This document shows positions 40,682-50,237 of a stretch of DNA of 64,000 nt, piece after piece. Where the stretch lies: the NCBI GenBank assembly GCA_947502885.1, contig CANNBP010000003.1, forward strand, positions 1-64,000, written 5' to 3'. Numbering within the stretch: the first letter of the stretch is position 1; the number at the start of each line of letters is the position of its first letter. The DNA is from an uncultured Aquimarina sp. Lineage in GTDB: Bacteria > Bacteroidota > Bacteroidia > Flavobacteriales > Flavobacteriaceae. The notes under the pieces were generated by a model. The model saw only the letters and a list, made by a program, of their open reading frames with translations. It made no database searches and was not told where the DNA came from. Both the position numbers and the translations under genes were made by a program.

Positions 40682-41080
40682 ATGAACATTACTCTTGAAC
40701 AGGCAGAGAAAGTAATTGCCGCAGCAAAAGAAAAAGCCGCTAATATTGACACAAAAATGGATATTGCAGTAGTAGATTCTGGAACAAACCTTGTTGCTTT
40801 TGCACGTATGGACGGAGCTTGGTTAGGTTCTATTGATATTGCTATTAAAAAAGCTAAAACTGCAGGCCTTTTTGGTAAAAACACTGGTGTTTTAGGAGAG
40901 TTATCTCAACCAGGGAGCCCTTTGTTTAACATAGAGCATTCTAACAATGGTTTAATTACATTCCCTGGAGGAATGCCAATTCAAAATGATGCAGGAGAAG
41001 TCATCGGGGCTATTGGAGTAAGTGGTAGTTCGGTAGAGAATGATCACACTGTAGCCGAAGCTGGAGTATCCGCTCTATAA
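40682..41080 (+). CDS. GlcG/HbpS-family protein
   Basis: 132 residues from ATG 40682 ([20 protein letters not shown]). The fold signature is visible: [56 protein letters not shown]. Members of this family include haem-binding and cobalamin-adenosyltransferase-related proteins, but most are uncharacterised. It is probably cytoplasmic, as no signal peptide is seen with this start. A convergent M14 carboxypeptidase gene follows after a strong shared terminator. Confidence 0.83.
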   Translation: MNITLEQAEKVIAAAKEKAANIDTKMDIAVVDSGTNLVAFARMDGAWLGSIDIAIKKAKTAGLFGKNTGVLGELSQPGSPLFNIEHSNNGLITFPGGMPIQNDAGEVIGAIGVSGSSVENDHTVAEAGVSAL

Positions 41081-41146
41081 TTACCCCATTCAATTGCTTT
41101 TAAGTTAATTGAAGGCTATAATTTTAGTAGTCTAGTGTATTAAACG

Positions 41147-41186
41147 AAAATAAACCCTGTGATAAATTTATCACAGGGTTTATTTT
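41147..41186. terminator. Bidirectional terminator, GlcG-like gene / M14 carboxypeptidase
   Basis: A perfect 20-bp inverted repeat with no spacer (AAAATAAACCCTGTGATAAA and its complement) between convergent genes. Confidence 0.9.
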
Positions 41187-41206
41187 ATTATTTAACCAAG
41201 AAAAAC

Positions 41207-43942
41207 TTATTCTTTTATAAAACGAGCACTATGACCTTTGTTTTTATCAAAAATCGTAAGTATATAAACTCCTGAATTTAGATCTCCAACATCTATTTGA
41301 GAAGTACATTTTCCTTTTAACACAGTTTTTCCTTGTATATCAGAAATAGCATAAGGTACTTCTTCAAGGGTATTGAGTTTTATATTTAGTATTCTATCTG
41401 TAACCGGATTAGGGAACATACTATAAAAACTATTTAATATCACCGATACATTTTCATTTTTACTTATAACCGATGTACCACAAGCTCCCAAATTTGTCCA
41501 TCCGCTTTGTGTTCTTTCATAGAGATTACCTTGATATGTTACCCTATCTCCTACTTGATAAGTTTGAGACGTACTATAAGCGGCTACCCCAAGACAGATA
41601 TCATTACCTACAGTACCTCCTGCCTTAATATTTACAGTATAATCTTCTACTTCTCCATAGTTAAATGTACCACAAGCAGAAGGAGCAGCATTATATCTCA
41701 TACTTACCCTCATTCTTGTATTTCCATCAGTTGCCGCTGTTGGCACAGTGAAGTCACCACTTACCGGGGTATTACGAGTTGAGGATTGCGTCCAAACTTG
41801 TTCTCCGGCATCTTCAAAATCTCCATCCTGATTATAATCAATCCATACACCATAGGCTTCACTATAAGTAGACCCAGTCCAAGTTGGTGTAATTGTAATA
41901 GTATTCGAAACCCCTTTTGATAAATCTGTACTTATTGATGTGTGATCAGTATAACCACTTCCTACACTTGTTGTATTATTTATTGCACCAAGCTTTACAT
42001 TACTAATATACTCTTCTGATGCATTATTACCGCTAGCCGTACAATACGCTACTTGAGTAGATGTTGTCGTAAATGTTACTGATGTACTATAATTTGACGT
42101 ACTACCATCTGGGCATTTACTTCGTACCTGAGCCTCATAATCTGTAGTAGCTGATAATCCTGATATTGCAAAAGATGTTTGATCAACATTAACTGTAGTC
42201 CAGGTTGTTACTCCTGTTTGACGATACCTTAGGTCATAGCTCGTGCCAGATACTGTATTCCAACTAATCGTAGCTGTAGAGTTTCCTACATTAGAAGATG
42301 ATACTCCATTTGGTACTGTAGCACTACATGTCGTACCTGTTCCATTATAGATAATTGTAGTATTTTTTGTGTATTGCCATGTACCATTACTAACGGTTAT
42401 TGTTACAGGTATTTGAGTTCCTGTAGGAGTACTTGATTTTAATTCGAATGCTATCGTTCCATTTTGAGTCCCAAGAAAAGATAAATTAGTATATGATTTA
42501 GGTTGCCCAAAAGAGTTTACATTAGATGAAGTCGAAGATAAACTAACAGTCCAAGTAGCATCTTGTAAACTAAATCTTTTAATAGAAAACCCAATCGTGC
42601 CATTTAATTCGGTAACCGTTTGTGAACTACTAGATGGTGTAATATCGGCATATTTTGCAGCCATTCTCATTGCTTTACTATTAAAATAATAAGACTCATT
42701 ACATAAAGGAATAATTCTACTAGAGGCTGGCCAAAAACCATCATTTGAAGATCCAACTTCTGGTGTTAATGCAAAAACCTTCGGTTTAGAAGTTTGTTCC
42801 CCATACATCCAATCATCAGAGCTTCCTCCTGCCCAATATCCCACTGTTTGATTAGGGGTACCATAGGTATATGAGTTTTCTTCGGTCATATAAGTACACA
42901 TAGCCACAAAAGTAGATTGATCTGGCGTAAAAGTATTTGCTTTATAACCCCAAGGATGTATTAATAAGTTACTAAAAGAATGATAGTTAAGTGCTACAAT
43001 AAACTCATGCTGATTTGTAAAATCTCTTAAAGCTTGTGTTTCTGGCTCAGAAAACCCAGCTGTTCCATGATATGTATCGCTACTTGGGTTAGACGATGAT
43101 CCACCAGGTGCAGCCCACTGATAACTATAATTTCGGTTTAAATCAACGCCAAACGCACTACCGTTATTACGTCTGTTCTTCCTCCAAAACCCACCTCCAT
43201 TAGCATTTGTTTGTTGATTATATAAATAACCATCTGGATTAACGATAGGTATAAAATACAATTCAGAATTATCTACCAATGTTTTAACCTCGTCGTTAGT
43301 CGCATAGTTTTCTAACAGATACCACATATAAAAAAGGTTTTGAGAAAGTCCTATTGGTTCTCTAGCGTGGTGCAACGAGGTAAAAAGCATTTCCCCTTCA
43401 TTTTCATCAGTATCAGCATTATCACTTATTTTGACCATATATATAGGTCTACCCTGTATTGAGGTTCCTATCGAAGATTTGGCAGTTATCAATTGAGGGT
43501 ATAATTGTCTCATTTTATCTAACACTGCTATAGCCTCATCATGGGTATGAAAACCACCCATTGTACCTAATTCAAAATTAGATGGTGTAGGTACTTGTTG
43601 CGCCGCCTTTACTGATTTTCGAGCATTTTGTTTGTCTATTCTTTTATTTATTCTTGGAATTCTTTTTTCTAAATTTCTAATTTTTACTTTATGCTTAATA
43701 TTATTTTTTCTAAGTAGTAAAAGATCTTTTCGAGAAATTTCTGCCGTAATTTTTCCATTTTCATAATGAAAATGATCTACTTCGAGTCCTTTGGCTTGTA
43801 ACAAGACCAATTGTTCCTTATCGGCATTTATGACAACTCGATAATGCTTGTCTTGAGCTCGTAACATGGTTATGCTGCAAAACAAAAAAGTAAGTCCTAT
43901 TAAAAAACAGGACTTGTTACGGATGCTTAGCTTTTTTTTCAT
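41207..43942 (-). CDS. M14 zinc carboxypeptidase with T9SS sorting domain
   Basis: 911 residues. Signal peptide to about residue 29. A propeptide-like region (about 30-118) leads to the peptidase M14 domain (about 120-430) with zinc ligands in HHARE (His192, Glu195), a third His in VALNYHSFSNLLIHPWG and catalytic Glu in FALTPEVGSS. After a beta-sandwich stretch come an fn3 domain (about 555-640), a GEVED domain (about 700-780), a CBM5/12-like domain (about 795-830; YQVGDRVTYQGNLYERT) and a T9SS sorting domain (about 845-911; MFPNPVTDRILNIKL). Exported by T9SS and expected to trim C-terminal residues from extracellular peptides. Its C-terminal cassette matches that of the S8 protease. Confidence 0.93.
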   Translation of the reverse strand: MKKKLSIRNKSCFLIGLTFLFCSITMLRAQDKHYRVVINADKEQLVLLQAKGLEVDHFHYENGKITAEISRKDLLLLRKNNIKHKVKIRNLEKRIPRINKRIDKQNARKSVKAAQQVPTPSNFELGTMGGFHTHDEAIAVLDKMRQLYPQLITAKSSIGTSIQGRPIYMVKISDNADTDENEGEMLFTSLHHAREPIGLSQNLFYMWYLLENYATNDEVKTLVDNSELYFIPIVNPDGYLYNQQTNANGGGFWRKNRRNNGSAFGVDLNRNYSYQWAAPGGSSSNPSSDTYHGTAGFSEPETQALRDFTNQHEFIVALNYHSFSNLLIHPWGYKANTFTPDQSTFVAMCTYMTEENSYTYGTPNQTVGYWAGGSSDDWMYGEQTSKPKVFALTPEVGSSNDGFWPASSRIIPLCNESYYFNSKAMRMAAKYADITPSSSSQTVTELNGTIGFSIKRFSLQDATWTVSLSSTSSNVNSFGQPKSYTNLSFLGTQNGTIAFELKSSTPTGTQIPVTITVSNGTWQYTKNTTIIYNGTGTTCSATVPNGVSSSNVGNSTATISWNTVSGTSYDLRYRQTGVTTWTTVNVDQTSFAISGLSATTDYEAQVRSKCPDGSTSNYSTSVTFTTTSTQVAYCTASGNNASEEYISNVKLGAINNTTSVGSGYTDHTSISTDLSKGVSNTITITPTWTGSTYSEAYGVWIDYNQDGDFEDAGEQVWTQSSTRNTPVSGDFTVPTAATDGNTRMRVSMRYNAAPSACGTFNYGEVEDYTVNIKAGGTVGNDICLGVAAYSTSQTYQVGDRVTYQGNLYERTQSGWTNLGACGTSVISKNENVSVILNSFYSMFPNPVTDRILNIKLNTLEEVPYAISDIQGKTVLKGKCTSQIDVGDLNSGVYILTIFDKNKGHSARFIKE

Positions 43943-44137
43943 TGAGTTTGGTTTTAAGTTAGTAATACTATATTTTGAAAAACCTGAAACAATAGTAATG
44001 TTTCAGGCGTATCTCAATAATACTCATTTAGTTACAAAAAAATTCCTTTATATCACTAATTAACAATACATTATGTTTTATTTAGGCAATTTTAATTTTT
44101 AGATTTTAACTTAGCTTTACTATTTAATTTGACCTCA

Positions 44138-45073
44138 ATGACACAAAAAGAACTTCAGAATTGCCACAATAGTATAAAACCATATATCCATAATACCCCC
44201 ATATTAACCTCGAGTATAATAAATGATATCGTAGGCGCTCAACTATTTTTTAAATGTGAAAACTTTCAAAAAATGGGAGCATTTAAAATGCGCGGAGCTA
44301 CATATGCCATTTTACAATTATCTGAAGAACAAAAATCAAAAGGAGTAGTTACGCATTCATCTGGTAACTTTGCTCAAGCCTTGGCTTTGGCTGCAAAAAG
44401 TATTGGTATAAAAGCATACATTGTTATGCCATCAAATGCTCCACAAGTAAAAAAAGATGCGGTAAAAGCTTATCATGGAGAAATTATTGAGTGCCCCCCC
44501 ACTCTAAAGGATCGTGAACAAACTGCTGCTCAGGTACAACAGGAAAAAGGAGCTACTTTTATTCACCCATCTAATCAAATTAACGTGATAATGGGTCAAG
44601 GAACTGCTGCTTTAGAATTGCTAGAAAACTATTCTAACTTAGATTATATATTTTCTCCCGTTGGAGGAGGTGGCTTAATTTCAGGAACTGCTTTGGCATC
44701 TTATTATTACGGTAAACAATGCAAAGTTATCGGAGCAGAACCTTTTGAAGTTGATGATGCATACAGGTCTTTATTAAGCGGTAAAATTGAAACCAATACT
44801 ACGATAAATACTATTGCTGATGGGTTAAAAACTCAACTAGGAGATGTTAATTTCCCTATCATACAACAACATGTTTCAAAGATTATTAGAGTTGAAGAAC
44901 AAGAAATAATTACTGCAATGCAACTCATTTGGGAGCGTATGAAAATTATTATTGAACCCTCTAGCGCTGTTGCCGTTGCTGCCTTATTAAGAGAAAAAGA
45001 AAAGTATACTTCAAAAAAAATTGGAATTATTATTTCGGGTGGTAATGTAGATTTAAAAAAATTACCATTTTAA
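44138..45073 (+). CDS. Threonine/serine dehydratase or serine racemase (PLP, fold II)
   Basis: 311 residues from ATG 44138; a TTG three codons earlier is also in frame. The PLP-binding Lys lies in KMGAFKMRGA, the substrate loop is SSGNFAQALA, and the phosphate-binding glycine loop is GGGGLISG. The length and the absence of an ACT domain fit the catabolic threonine dehydratase / serine racemase group rather than IlvA. It would convert threonine to 2-oxobutanoate plus ammonia, or racemise or deaminate serine. Cytoplasmic, single gene. Confidence 0.9.
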   Translation: MTQKELQNCHNSIKPYIHNTPILTSSIINDIVGAQLFFKCENFQKMGAFKMRGATYAILQLSEEQKSKGVVTHSSGNFAQALALAAKSIGIKAYIVMPSNAPQVKKDAVKAYHGEIIECPPTLKDREQTAAQVQQEKGATFIHPSNQINVIMGQGTAALELLENYSNLDYIFSPVGGGGLISGTALASYYYGKQCKVIGAEPFEVDDAYRSLLSGKIETNTTINTIADGLKTQLGDVNFPIIQQHVSKIIRVEEQEIITAMQLIWERMKIIIEPSSAVAVAALLREKEKYTSKKIGIIISGGNVDLKKLPF

Positions 45074-45133
45074 TTTATTTATCGATAAAACTTCTTTGGT
45101 TTTATTATAATAGTTAGTTTCTAAAATAGAATA

Positions 45134-45160
45134 AGGCCATCTACTAATAATAGATGGCCT
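45134..45160. terminator. Bidirectional terminator
   Basis: Perfect 10-bp stem AGGCCATCTA / TAGATGGCCT with a 7-base loop between the convergent dehydratase and metallopeptidase genes. Confidence 0.75.
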
Positions 45161-45203
45161 CATTCCAAATTAATACAATTAACTTACTTGACTTGATTTA
45201 ATT

Positions 45204-46070
45204 TTATCTATATAATTGGTACGCCCAGTGAATAGATGTCCAATCATCACTAGTCCAAGCTGCCCTAGAACTACCAGATTTCCAGTTACAGTTATATACA
45301 GAAGATTTCATAATAGAGCCACAGTTATTCGCGGCATGGTATCTATAATCTCTTGTTCCTGGTATCCTATTTCCAAAATTTTGATCAGAGTGTTGAAACC
45401 CTAAGCTATGACCTAACTCATGAATCATTAAGGTCATTTTGGTAGTCTCACTAGGATTAGTTGGTAATGCTCGAGCTCTATTTACAGCAACCCATGTACC
45501 AGTAAACCCATCTCTTCTAGGCAATTGTGCTCTTGCCCAAGCTACATCTCTACTATCTCTATAACCATTTACAACAAGATGAGCATCTCTTTTACTATAC
45601 ACTCTTCTAAAATTAATGTTTGGGCTTACTCTAGACCAGTGATATACAGCCCAACCAAATGCATTTTTATATTCATCTGGAAAATTAAAGTCCCTATTAG
45701 AATCACCTGTAACAAAATAATAAGTAATGTTTCTTGAATTACTATAAGAAACACCCGAATTACCCATCCATTGATTTTTACTTATAATACCATTTTCTTC
45801 ATTTTTCTGAATGGTTTTCTTCATGTTTGATCTTAAATCAAATGAAATTGAACTATCTCCATCATAAATAAATGAATTAGAATCATAATCCACTTTAAAA
45901 AGATCTGGATTATAACCTTCAATCTTTGTCAAATAATCAAATGTTTCTTGAGCTTCTTGAGGTAATTCTGGTTCTCCAGAAGCCAATTCTTCGTTTTGAC
46001 AACTAATTAACGCTAGGCAAAGAAAGGGGGTTGCCAATAGTGAGTTGAATGTGAATTTGTGTTTGAACAT
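45204..46070 (-). CDS. HEIGH-type (M57-like) metallopeptidase lipoprotein, paralogue A
   Basis: 288 residues from ATG 46070; the position is supported by the same start in paralogue B. Lipobox ALISC. An N-terminal prodomain-like part (about 30-95) is followed by a metzincin-type catalytic domain with the extended zinc motif HELGHSLGFQH at 217-227 and a Met-turn GSIMKSS. Two Cys pairs (NNCGS, YNCNW) are shared with the paralogues. The nearest family I know is the Bacteroidota dual-action HEIGH peptidase group (M57, close to matrixins). It would act at the cell surface or in the periplasm. First of three tandem copies, each with its own terminator-like hairpin. Confidence 0.85.
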   Translation of the reverse strand: MFKHKFTFNSLLATPFLCLALISCQNEELASGEPELPQEAQETFDYLTKIEGYNPDLFKVDYDSNSFIYDGDSSISFDLRSNMKKTIQKNEENGIISKNQWMGNSGVSYSNSRNITYYFVTGDSNRDFNFPDEYKNAFGWAVYHWSRVSPNINFRRVYSKRDAHLVVNGYRDSRDVAWARAQLPRRDGFTGTWVAVNRARALPTNPSETTKMTLMIHELGHSLGFQHSDQNFGNRIPGTRDYRYHAANNCGSIMKSSVYNCNWKSGSSRAAWTSDDWTSIHWAYQLYR

Positions 46071-46448
46071 AATTTTTAGTTTTAAATTATATCGCAAACT
46101 ATTCAATTTTTTAACAAAAAAATTACACTATGTTAACTCATGTTAATACAAAATCCCTATTAAAGTCAAATTAATCAATTAAAAACAAGAATATTCGTAT
46201 TTCTGACATTTATTCTAAAATATTATAACATTCAATTAGTCAAACATTTAAATATTATTAGACAATGTGCAGTTTAACCAAAAAGGCTCCGATTCTATCA
46301 TATATATCATTGTATCTACAAATACCAACATGAATTAATTTATACCATCTTAGACCTATTTATATCTCAAAACAACAGTAAAAAAAGAAGCTACCATTTT
46401 AAGGTAGCTTCTTAAGACAATACTAATAAGTTAATACTTAATCAACCA
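46071..46448. other. Intergenic region between paralogues A and B
   Basis: About 380 bp, AT-rich. It holds the promoter of paralogue A and, at 46385-46413, the terminator of paralogue B. Nothing else recognisable. Confidence 0.5.
46385..46413 (-). terminator. Terminator of metallopeptidase paralogue B
   Basis: Perfect 11-bp stem AAGAAGCTACC / GGTAGCTTCTT with a 7-base loop, followed on the minus strand by a T-run. Confidence 0.8.
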
Positions 46449-47300
46449 TTAATAAGTGTTATACGCCCATCTAATGGCTATTCTATCATCATAAGTCCAT
46501 CCTGGAGTAGAGCTTATTCTCCAGTTACAGGTATATACACTACTTTTCATTACTGATCCACAGTTATTTCTTTGATGATATGCAGCTCCTCTAGTACCTG
46601 GTATTAATCCACCTTCTGTTTGATCAGAATGCAAATACCCTAGGTTATGACCAAATTCGTGAATAAATAAAGCCATAGTACCCGCAGATGCCTGTCCATC
46701 AAAGTCTTTGGCTGTATTCATATTCATCCAAGAACCAACATTTCCATTACCACTAGGTAATGCCGCTCTTGCCCATGCTCGGTCACTAGTACTATACCAA
46801 GAGCCAATTAATATATCCGCTCGTGATCTGGTATAGGTTCTTCTGAAATTAATGTTTGGACTTACACGGCTCCAGTGATAAGCGGCCCAAGATAGTTCAT
46901 ATTCGAACCTTCTAGGAAAGTTTCGCTCTACATAATATTCAATATTGCTTGAATTACTATAAAAGACTCCGCTTCCAACATAATACCATTGATTTTTTGA
47001 CTGGATACCTTCTTCTTTTTCTTCTTCAATTCGGTTCTTATCCAAATTAGCTTTTAGGTCAAAAGGAAACGCAATATCATCAAAAACAAATGTTTTATCC
47101 TTTGAATTTGCCTTAAGATCTTTTGAAGAATATCCATGATCAACTAAATAATTTAAAGTAGCTTTTGCTTCTTTAGAAAGGGTCTGGTCTGCTTGATTTA
47201 AATCATCTTGATTTAAATCTTCATTTTGGCAACTAATGCATAAAAAGCATATAAGGAAGGTTGCCAAAAGTGAGTTAAATGTGAATTTGTGTTTAAACAT
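46449..47300 (-). CDS. HEIGH-type (M57-like) metallopeptidase lipoprotein, paralogue B
   Basis: 283 residues, lipobox LCISC. The catalytic motif HEFGHNLGYLH starts at His214, the Met-turn is GSVMKSS, and YTCNW is conserved. The DNA of its signal-peptide region is nearly identical to that of paralogue A (both encode MFKHKFTFNSLLAT), so this pair is the younger duplication. The segment AAYHWSRVSPNINFRRTYTR is the family's helix-strand pair before the active site. It would be lipid-anchored; substrates are unknown. Confidence 0.85.
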   Translation of the reverse strand: MFKHKFTFNSLLATFLICFLCISCQNEDLNQDDLNQADQTLSKEAKATLNYLVDHGYSSKDLKANSKDKTFVFDDIAFPFDLKANLDKNRIEEEKEEGIQSKNQWYYVGSGVFYSNSSNIEYYVERNFPRRFEYELSWAAYHWSRVSPNINFRRTYTRSRADILIGSWYSTSDRAWARAALPSGNGNVGSWMNMNTAKDFDGQASAGTMALFIHEFGHNLGYLHSDQTEGGLIPGTRGAAYHQRNNCGSVMKSSVYTCNWRISSTPGWTYDDRIAIRWAYNTY

Positions 47301-47670
47301 AATTAATATGATTTTAAAGTTGCATATAAATTATTCAATTATTTAACACGTAAACAACACTATATTAACCATTTATAATATAAAGTATGCCGAAAAAACA
47401 TTTTTTTAGTAAAATTTATAAGAAAATGACATTTTAAAACTTCAGCATATCAAAAAAACCACTTACAACACTCATTATCAACACAATAAACCATTAATAA
47501 AACTACTTAAACGTACAAGTAAAATCAAATATGATTATTATTATTTTAACTAAAAAAGCTGCTCATATATTTATGAACAGCTTTAATTGAAATCTAAGGG
47601 TTCGTATACTCTAAGTTTACCTTTAGAACATACTTATTTATAGTATTGCAATAAGATTACAAGTTAGAGG
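47301..47670. other. Intergenic region between paralogues B and C
   Basis: About 370 bp, strongly AT-rich. It holds the promoter of paralogue B and the terminator of paralogue C (47555-47584). No frame or motif beyond these. Confidence 0.5.
47555..47584 (-). terminator. Terminator of metallopeptidase paralogue C
   Basis: 11-bp stem with one mismatch (AAAGCTGCTCA / TGAACAGCTTT), loop of 8, followed on the minus strand by a T-run. Confidence 0.65.
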
Positions 47671-48471
47671 TTAGTAAGCCCAATCAATAGCTTTTCCATC
47701 ATCTACAGTCCATTGCGCTGTTGCACTTAATGTCCAACCACATGTATAGACGCTACTTCTCATAATCGATCCACAATTATTATTTGTATGATAAGTGGCA
47801 TTATTTGTTCCTACAATATGATTTCCTGTTGTAACATCAGAATGATGAAACCCTAGAGTATGTCCTAATTCATGAAGCATTAGAACCATTTTATCCGCAG
47901 AAGAACTAGAAGTATGATTCTTTGCTATATTAATATTTAAATACGTCCCAACATTTCCATCTCCTGTAGGGCCACCAGCTCTAGCATATGCTCCTGTAGT
48001 CGAATCATCGAATGTAGACAATACAACATCTGCTTGTGATTTGGTGTAGGTTCTTCTTATACTAATATTAGTACTTACAGCGGTCCAATGCCATGCTGCC
48101 CATGCAAAAGGTGTTCTATAGTTTTGAGGAAAATCACTTTCCATGTAGTAATAAATACTTTTAGAATTACTATAATAAACCGGTTGGCCTATCCATTGAT
48201 TTTTAGCCTGTATACCATTCGCTGTACCAGATTTATTTATATTATCTGACAATTTAAAAGAAATTCCAAAGTCTCCATTAATAAACTCTTGAGAATCTAA
48301 ATTTACTTCGAAATCACTTTCATCATAACCTAAATTTTCTGTTAAATACTTAAGAGTACTTAATGCATTTGCAGGTAATTCTTGTATTTCTTCATCAACA
48401 TTTTCTTTTTGACAACTTACAGAAACAATAAGAATAAAAATTAGTAGAAATTTGAGTTTGTGTTTTAACAT
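47671..48471 (-). CDS. HEIGH-type (M57-like) metallopeptidase lipoprotein, paralogue C
   Basis: 266 residues, lipobox VSVSC. Zinc motif HELGHTLGFHH starts at His200; the Met-turn is GSIMRSS, and the YTCGW and NNCGS Cys positions are shared. It is the most diverged of the three: the signal peptide differs (MLKHKLKFLLIF) and the active-site surroundings read AAWHWTAVSTNISIRRTYTK. Sequence order suggests C diverged first and A/B later. Same expected location and role as the others. Confidence 0.85.
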   Translation of the reverse strand: MLKHKLKFLLIFILIVSVSCQKENVDEEIQELPANALSTLKYLTENLGYDESDFEVNLDSQEFINGDFGISFKLSDNINKSGTANGIQAKNQWIGQPVYYSNSKSIYYYMESDFPQNYRTPFAWAAWHWTAVSTNISIRRTYTKSQADVVLSTFDDSTTGAYARAGGPTGDGNVGTYLNINIAKNHTSSSSADKMVLMLHELGHTLGFHHSDVTTGNHIVGTNNATYHTNNNCGSIMRSSVYTCGWTLSATAQWTVDDGKAIDWAY

Positions 48472-48690
48472 TATATTAAATTTTAAATTTATTTGTCAAA
48501 ACTATTCATTATTCCTACAAATTGTAAGTATTATATTACCCAAACATTATACTTTATACGCAAAAACCGTAATAATTGTAATTTTTAAGCATAAAAATTA
48601 GTCGAAAAACCGACATTAAACCGAAAAAATAACACTTTCAACCAAAATAAATACATAAAGAAGGATAATTCCTATATTAAAAACAAAAAA

Positions 48691-48714
48691 GCTTTTGATG
48701 TTACCATCAAAAGC
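48691..48714 (-). terminator. Terminator of the gltBD operon
   Basis: Perfect stem GCTTTTGATG / CATCAAAAGC, extendable with A/T pairs, loop TTAC, T-run on the minus strand. Confidence 0.88.
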
Positions 48715-48742
48715 TTTTTCTACACCTTTTATCATTTGTCAA

Positions 48743-50206
48743 TTATACTCTAGGCAAATCTCCCTCTCCTTTGAGCGGTAAATTAGAAGACCCCATTAAA
48801 AAAGTATCTACATGATGCGCAGCTTGTCTACCTTCTGCAATTGCCCAAACAATTAAAGATTGCCCTCGTCTTGTATCTCCAGCAGCAAATACCCCTTTTA
48901 CATTAGTAGCATAATTATTTGCGTTGGCTTCAATATTGGTTCTCTTATCCATGTTAACTCCCAGTTGTTCTGCGATACTTGATTCGGATCCTGTAAATCC
49001 AAGAGCTAATAACGCCAATTCACATTTCCATTCCTTTTCTGTATTTGGTACTTCTTTGAGAGTAAAACGACCATTTTCTTTAACCCACTCTACTTCTGTA
49101 GTAAGTATACCTTTCAGGTTTCCGTTCTGATCACCCAAAAATTCTTTGGTAGAAATACTCCATTGACGAGTAGCTCCTTCTTCATGTGATGAACTATTAC
49201 GCAAGCGCATAGACCAAAATGGCCAAGGTTGATTTTGAGGTCTTTCTAATGTAGGTTTTCCCATTATTTCAAAATTGAAAATTGAAGCCGCCTTATGTCT
49301 AACAGAGGTTCCTATACAATCTGACCCCGTATCACCACCACCAATAACAATAACATTCTTTTTTGTTGCTAGAATTTCTTCGCCCAAATCGTTTACACCA
49401 TCTACTCGCTTATTATTTTGCTTTAAGAAATCCATTGCTTGAACAACTCCTTTTAAGTCTGCGCCTTTTATAGGCAAACTTCTACGCACTGTAGCACCTG
49501 TACATAGCACTACTGCATCAAAATCAACTTTTAATTTATCAGCAGTATAATCCTTACCTATTTCTATATTTGTTTTAAATACAATTCCCTCTTCTTTCAA
49601 AACAGCAACACGTCTATCAATGATATGTTTTTCCATTTTGAAATCAGGAATGCCGTAACGCAATAACCCTCCTACTTTCTCATCTCTTTCAAAAACTGTT
49701 ACTAAATGACCTGCTCTATTTAATTGTTGCGCTGCAGCCAATCCAGAAGGTCCAGATCCAATTACCGCCACCTTTTTACCTGTTCGTTTCTTTGGTGGAT
49801 TCGCTTTTATTAAATCATTCTTAAAAGCTTGTTCTACAATATTTTTCTCTATATTTTCTATAGTAACAGGATCTTCATTAATTCCTAGCACACAAGCTTC
49901 TTCACAAGGTGCAGGACACAACCTACCTGTAAACTCAGGAAAATTATTTGTTGCATGTAATATTTCTGATGCTTTTTTCCATTTTCCTTTATATACTGCG
50001 TCATTAAAATCAGGAATTAAGTTTCCTAAGGGACACCCACTATGACAAAATGGAATTCCACAATCCATACATCTTGCTCCTTGATCATTTAATTTCTCTT
50101 TAGGCATATCAATAGTAAACTCTTGATATCCTTTTATACGCTTACTTACAGGCTCATACTGCTCTATTTCTCTTTCAAATTCTAAAAATCCGGTTATTTT
50201 TCCCAT
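48743..50206 (-). CDS. gltD: Glutamate synthase small subunit
   Basis: 487 residues. It supplies electrons from NADPH to the large subunit. Iron-sulphur Cys are visible at 46, 49, 54 and 58 (CMDCGIPFCHSGC) with a second set in CPAPCEEAC. The FAD-binding GSGPSGLAAAQQL and the NADPH-binding VIGGGDTGSD motifs are intact, and the AGDTRRGQSLIVWAIAEGR segment closes the FAD site. It lies 31 bp after gltB in the same operon and is followed by a strong terminator. Confidence 0.96.
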   Translation of the reverse strand: MGKITGFLEFEREIEQYEPVSKRIKGYQEFTIDMPKEKLNDQGARCMDCGIPFCHSGCPLGNLIPDFNDAVYKGKWKKASEILHATNNFPEFTGRLCPAPCEEACVLGINEDPVTIENIEKNIVEQAFKNDLIKANPPKKRTGKKVAVIGSGPSGLAAAQQLNRAGHLVTVFERDEKVGGLLRYGIPDFKMEKHIIDRRVAVLKEEGIVFKTNIEIGKDYTADKLKVDFDAVVLCTGATVRRSLPIKGADLKGVVQAMDFLKQNNKRVDGVNDLGEEILATKKNVIVIGGGDTGSDCIGTSVRHKAASIFNFEIMGKPTLERPQNQPWPFWSMRLRNSSSHEEGATRQWSISTKEFLGDQNGNLKGILTTEVEWVKENGRFTLKEVPNTEKEWKCELALLALGFTGSESSIAEQLGVNMDKRTNIEANANNYATNVKGVFAAGDTRRGQSLIVWAIAEGRQAAHHVDTFLMGSSNLPLKGEGDLPRV

Positions 50207-50237
50207 AATTATAAATGCTATGCTATTGCGTATTATT

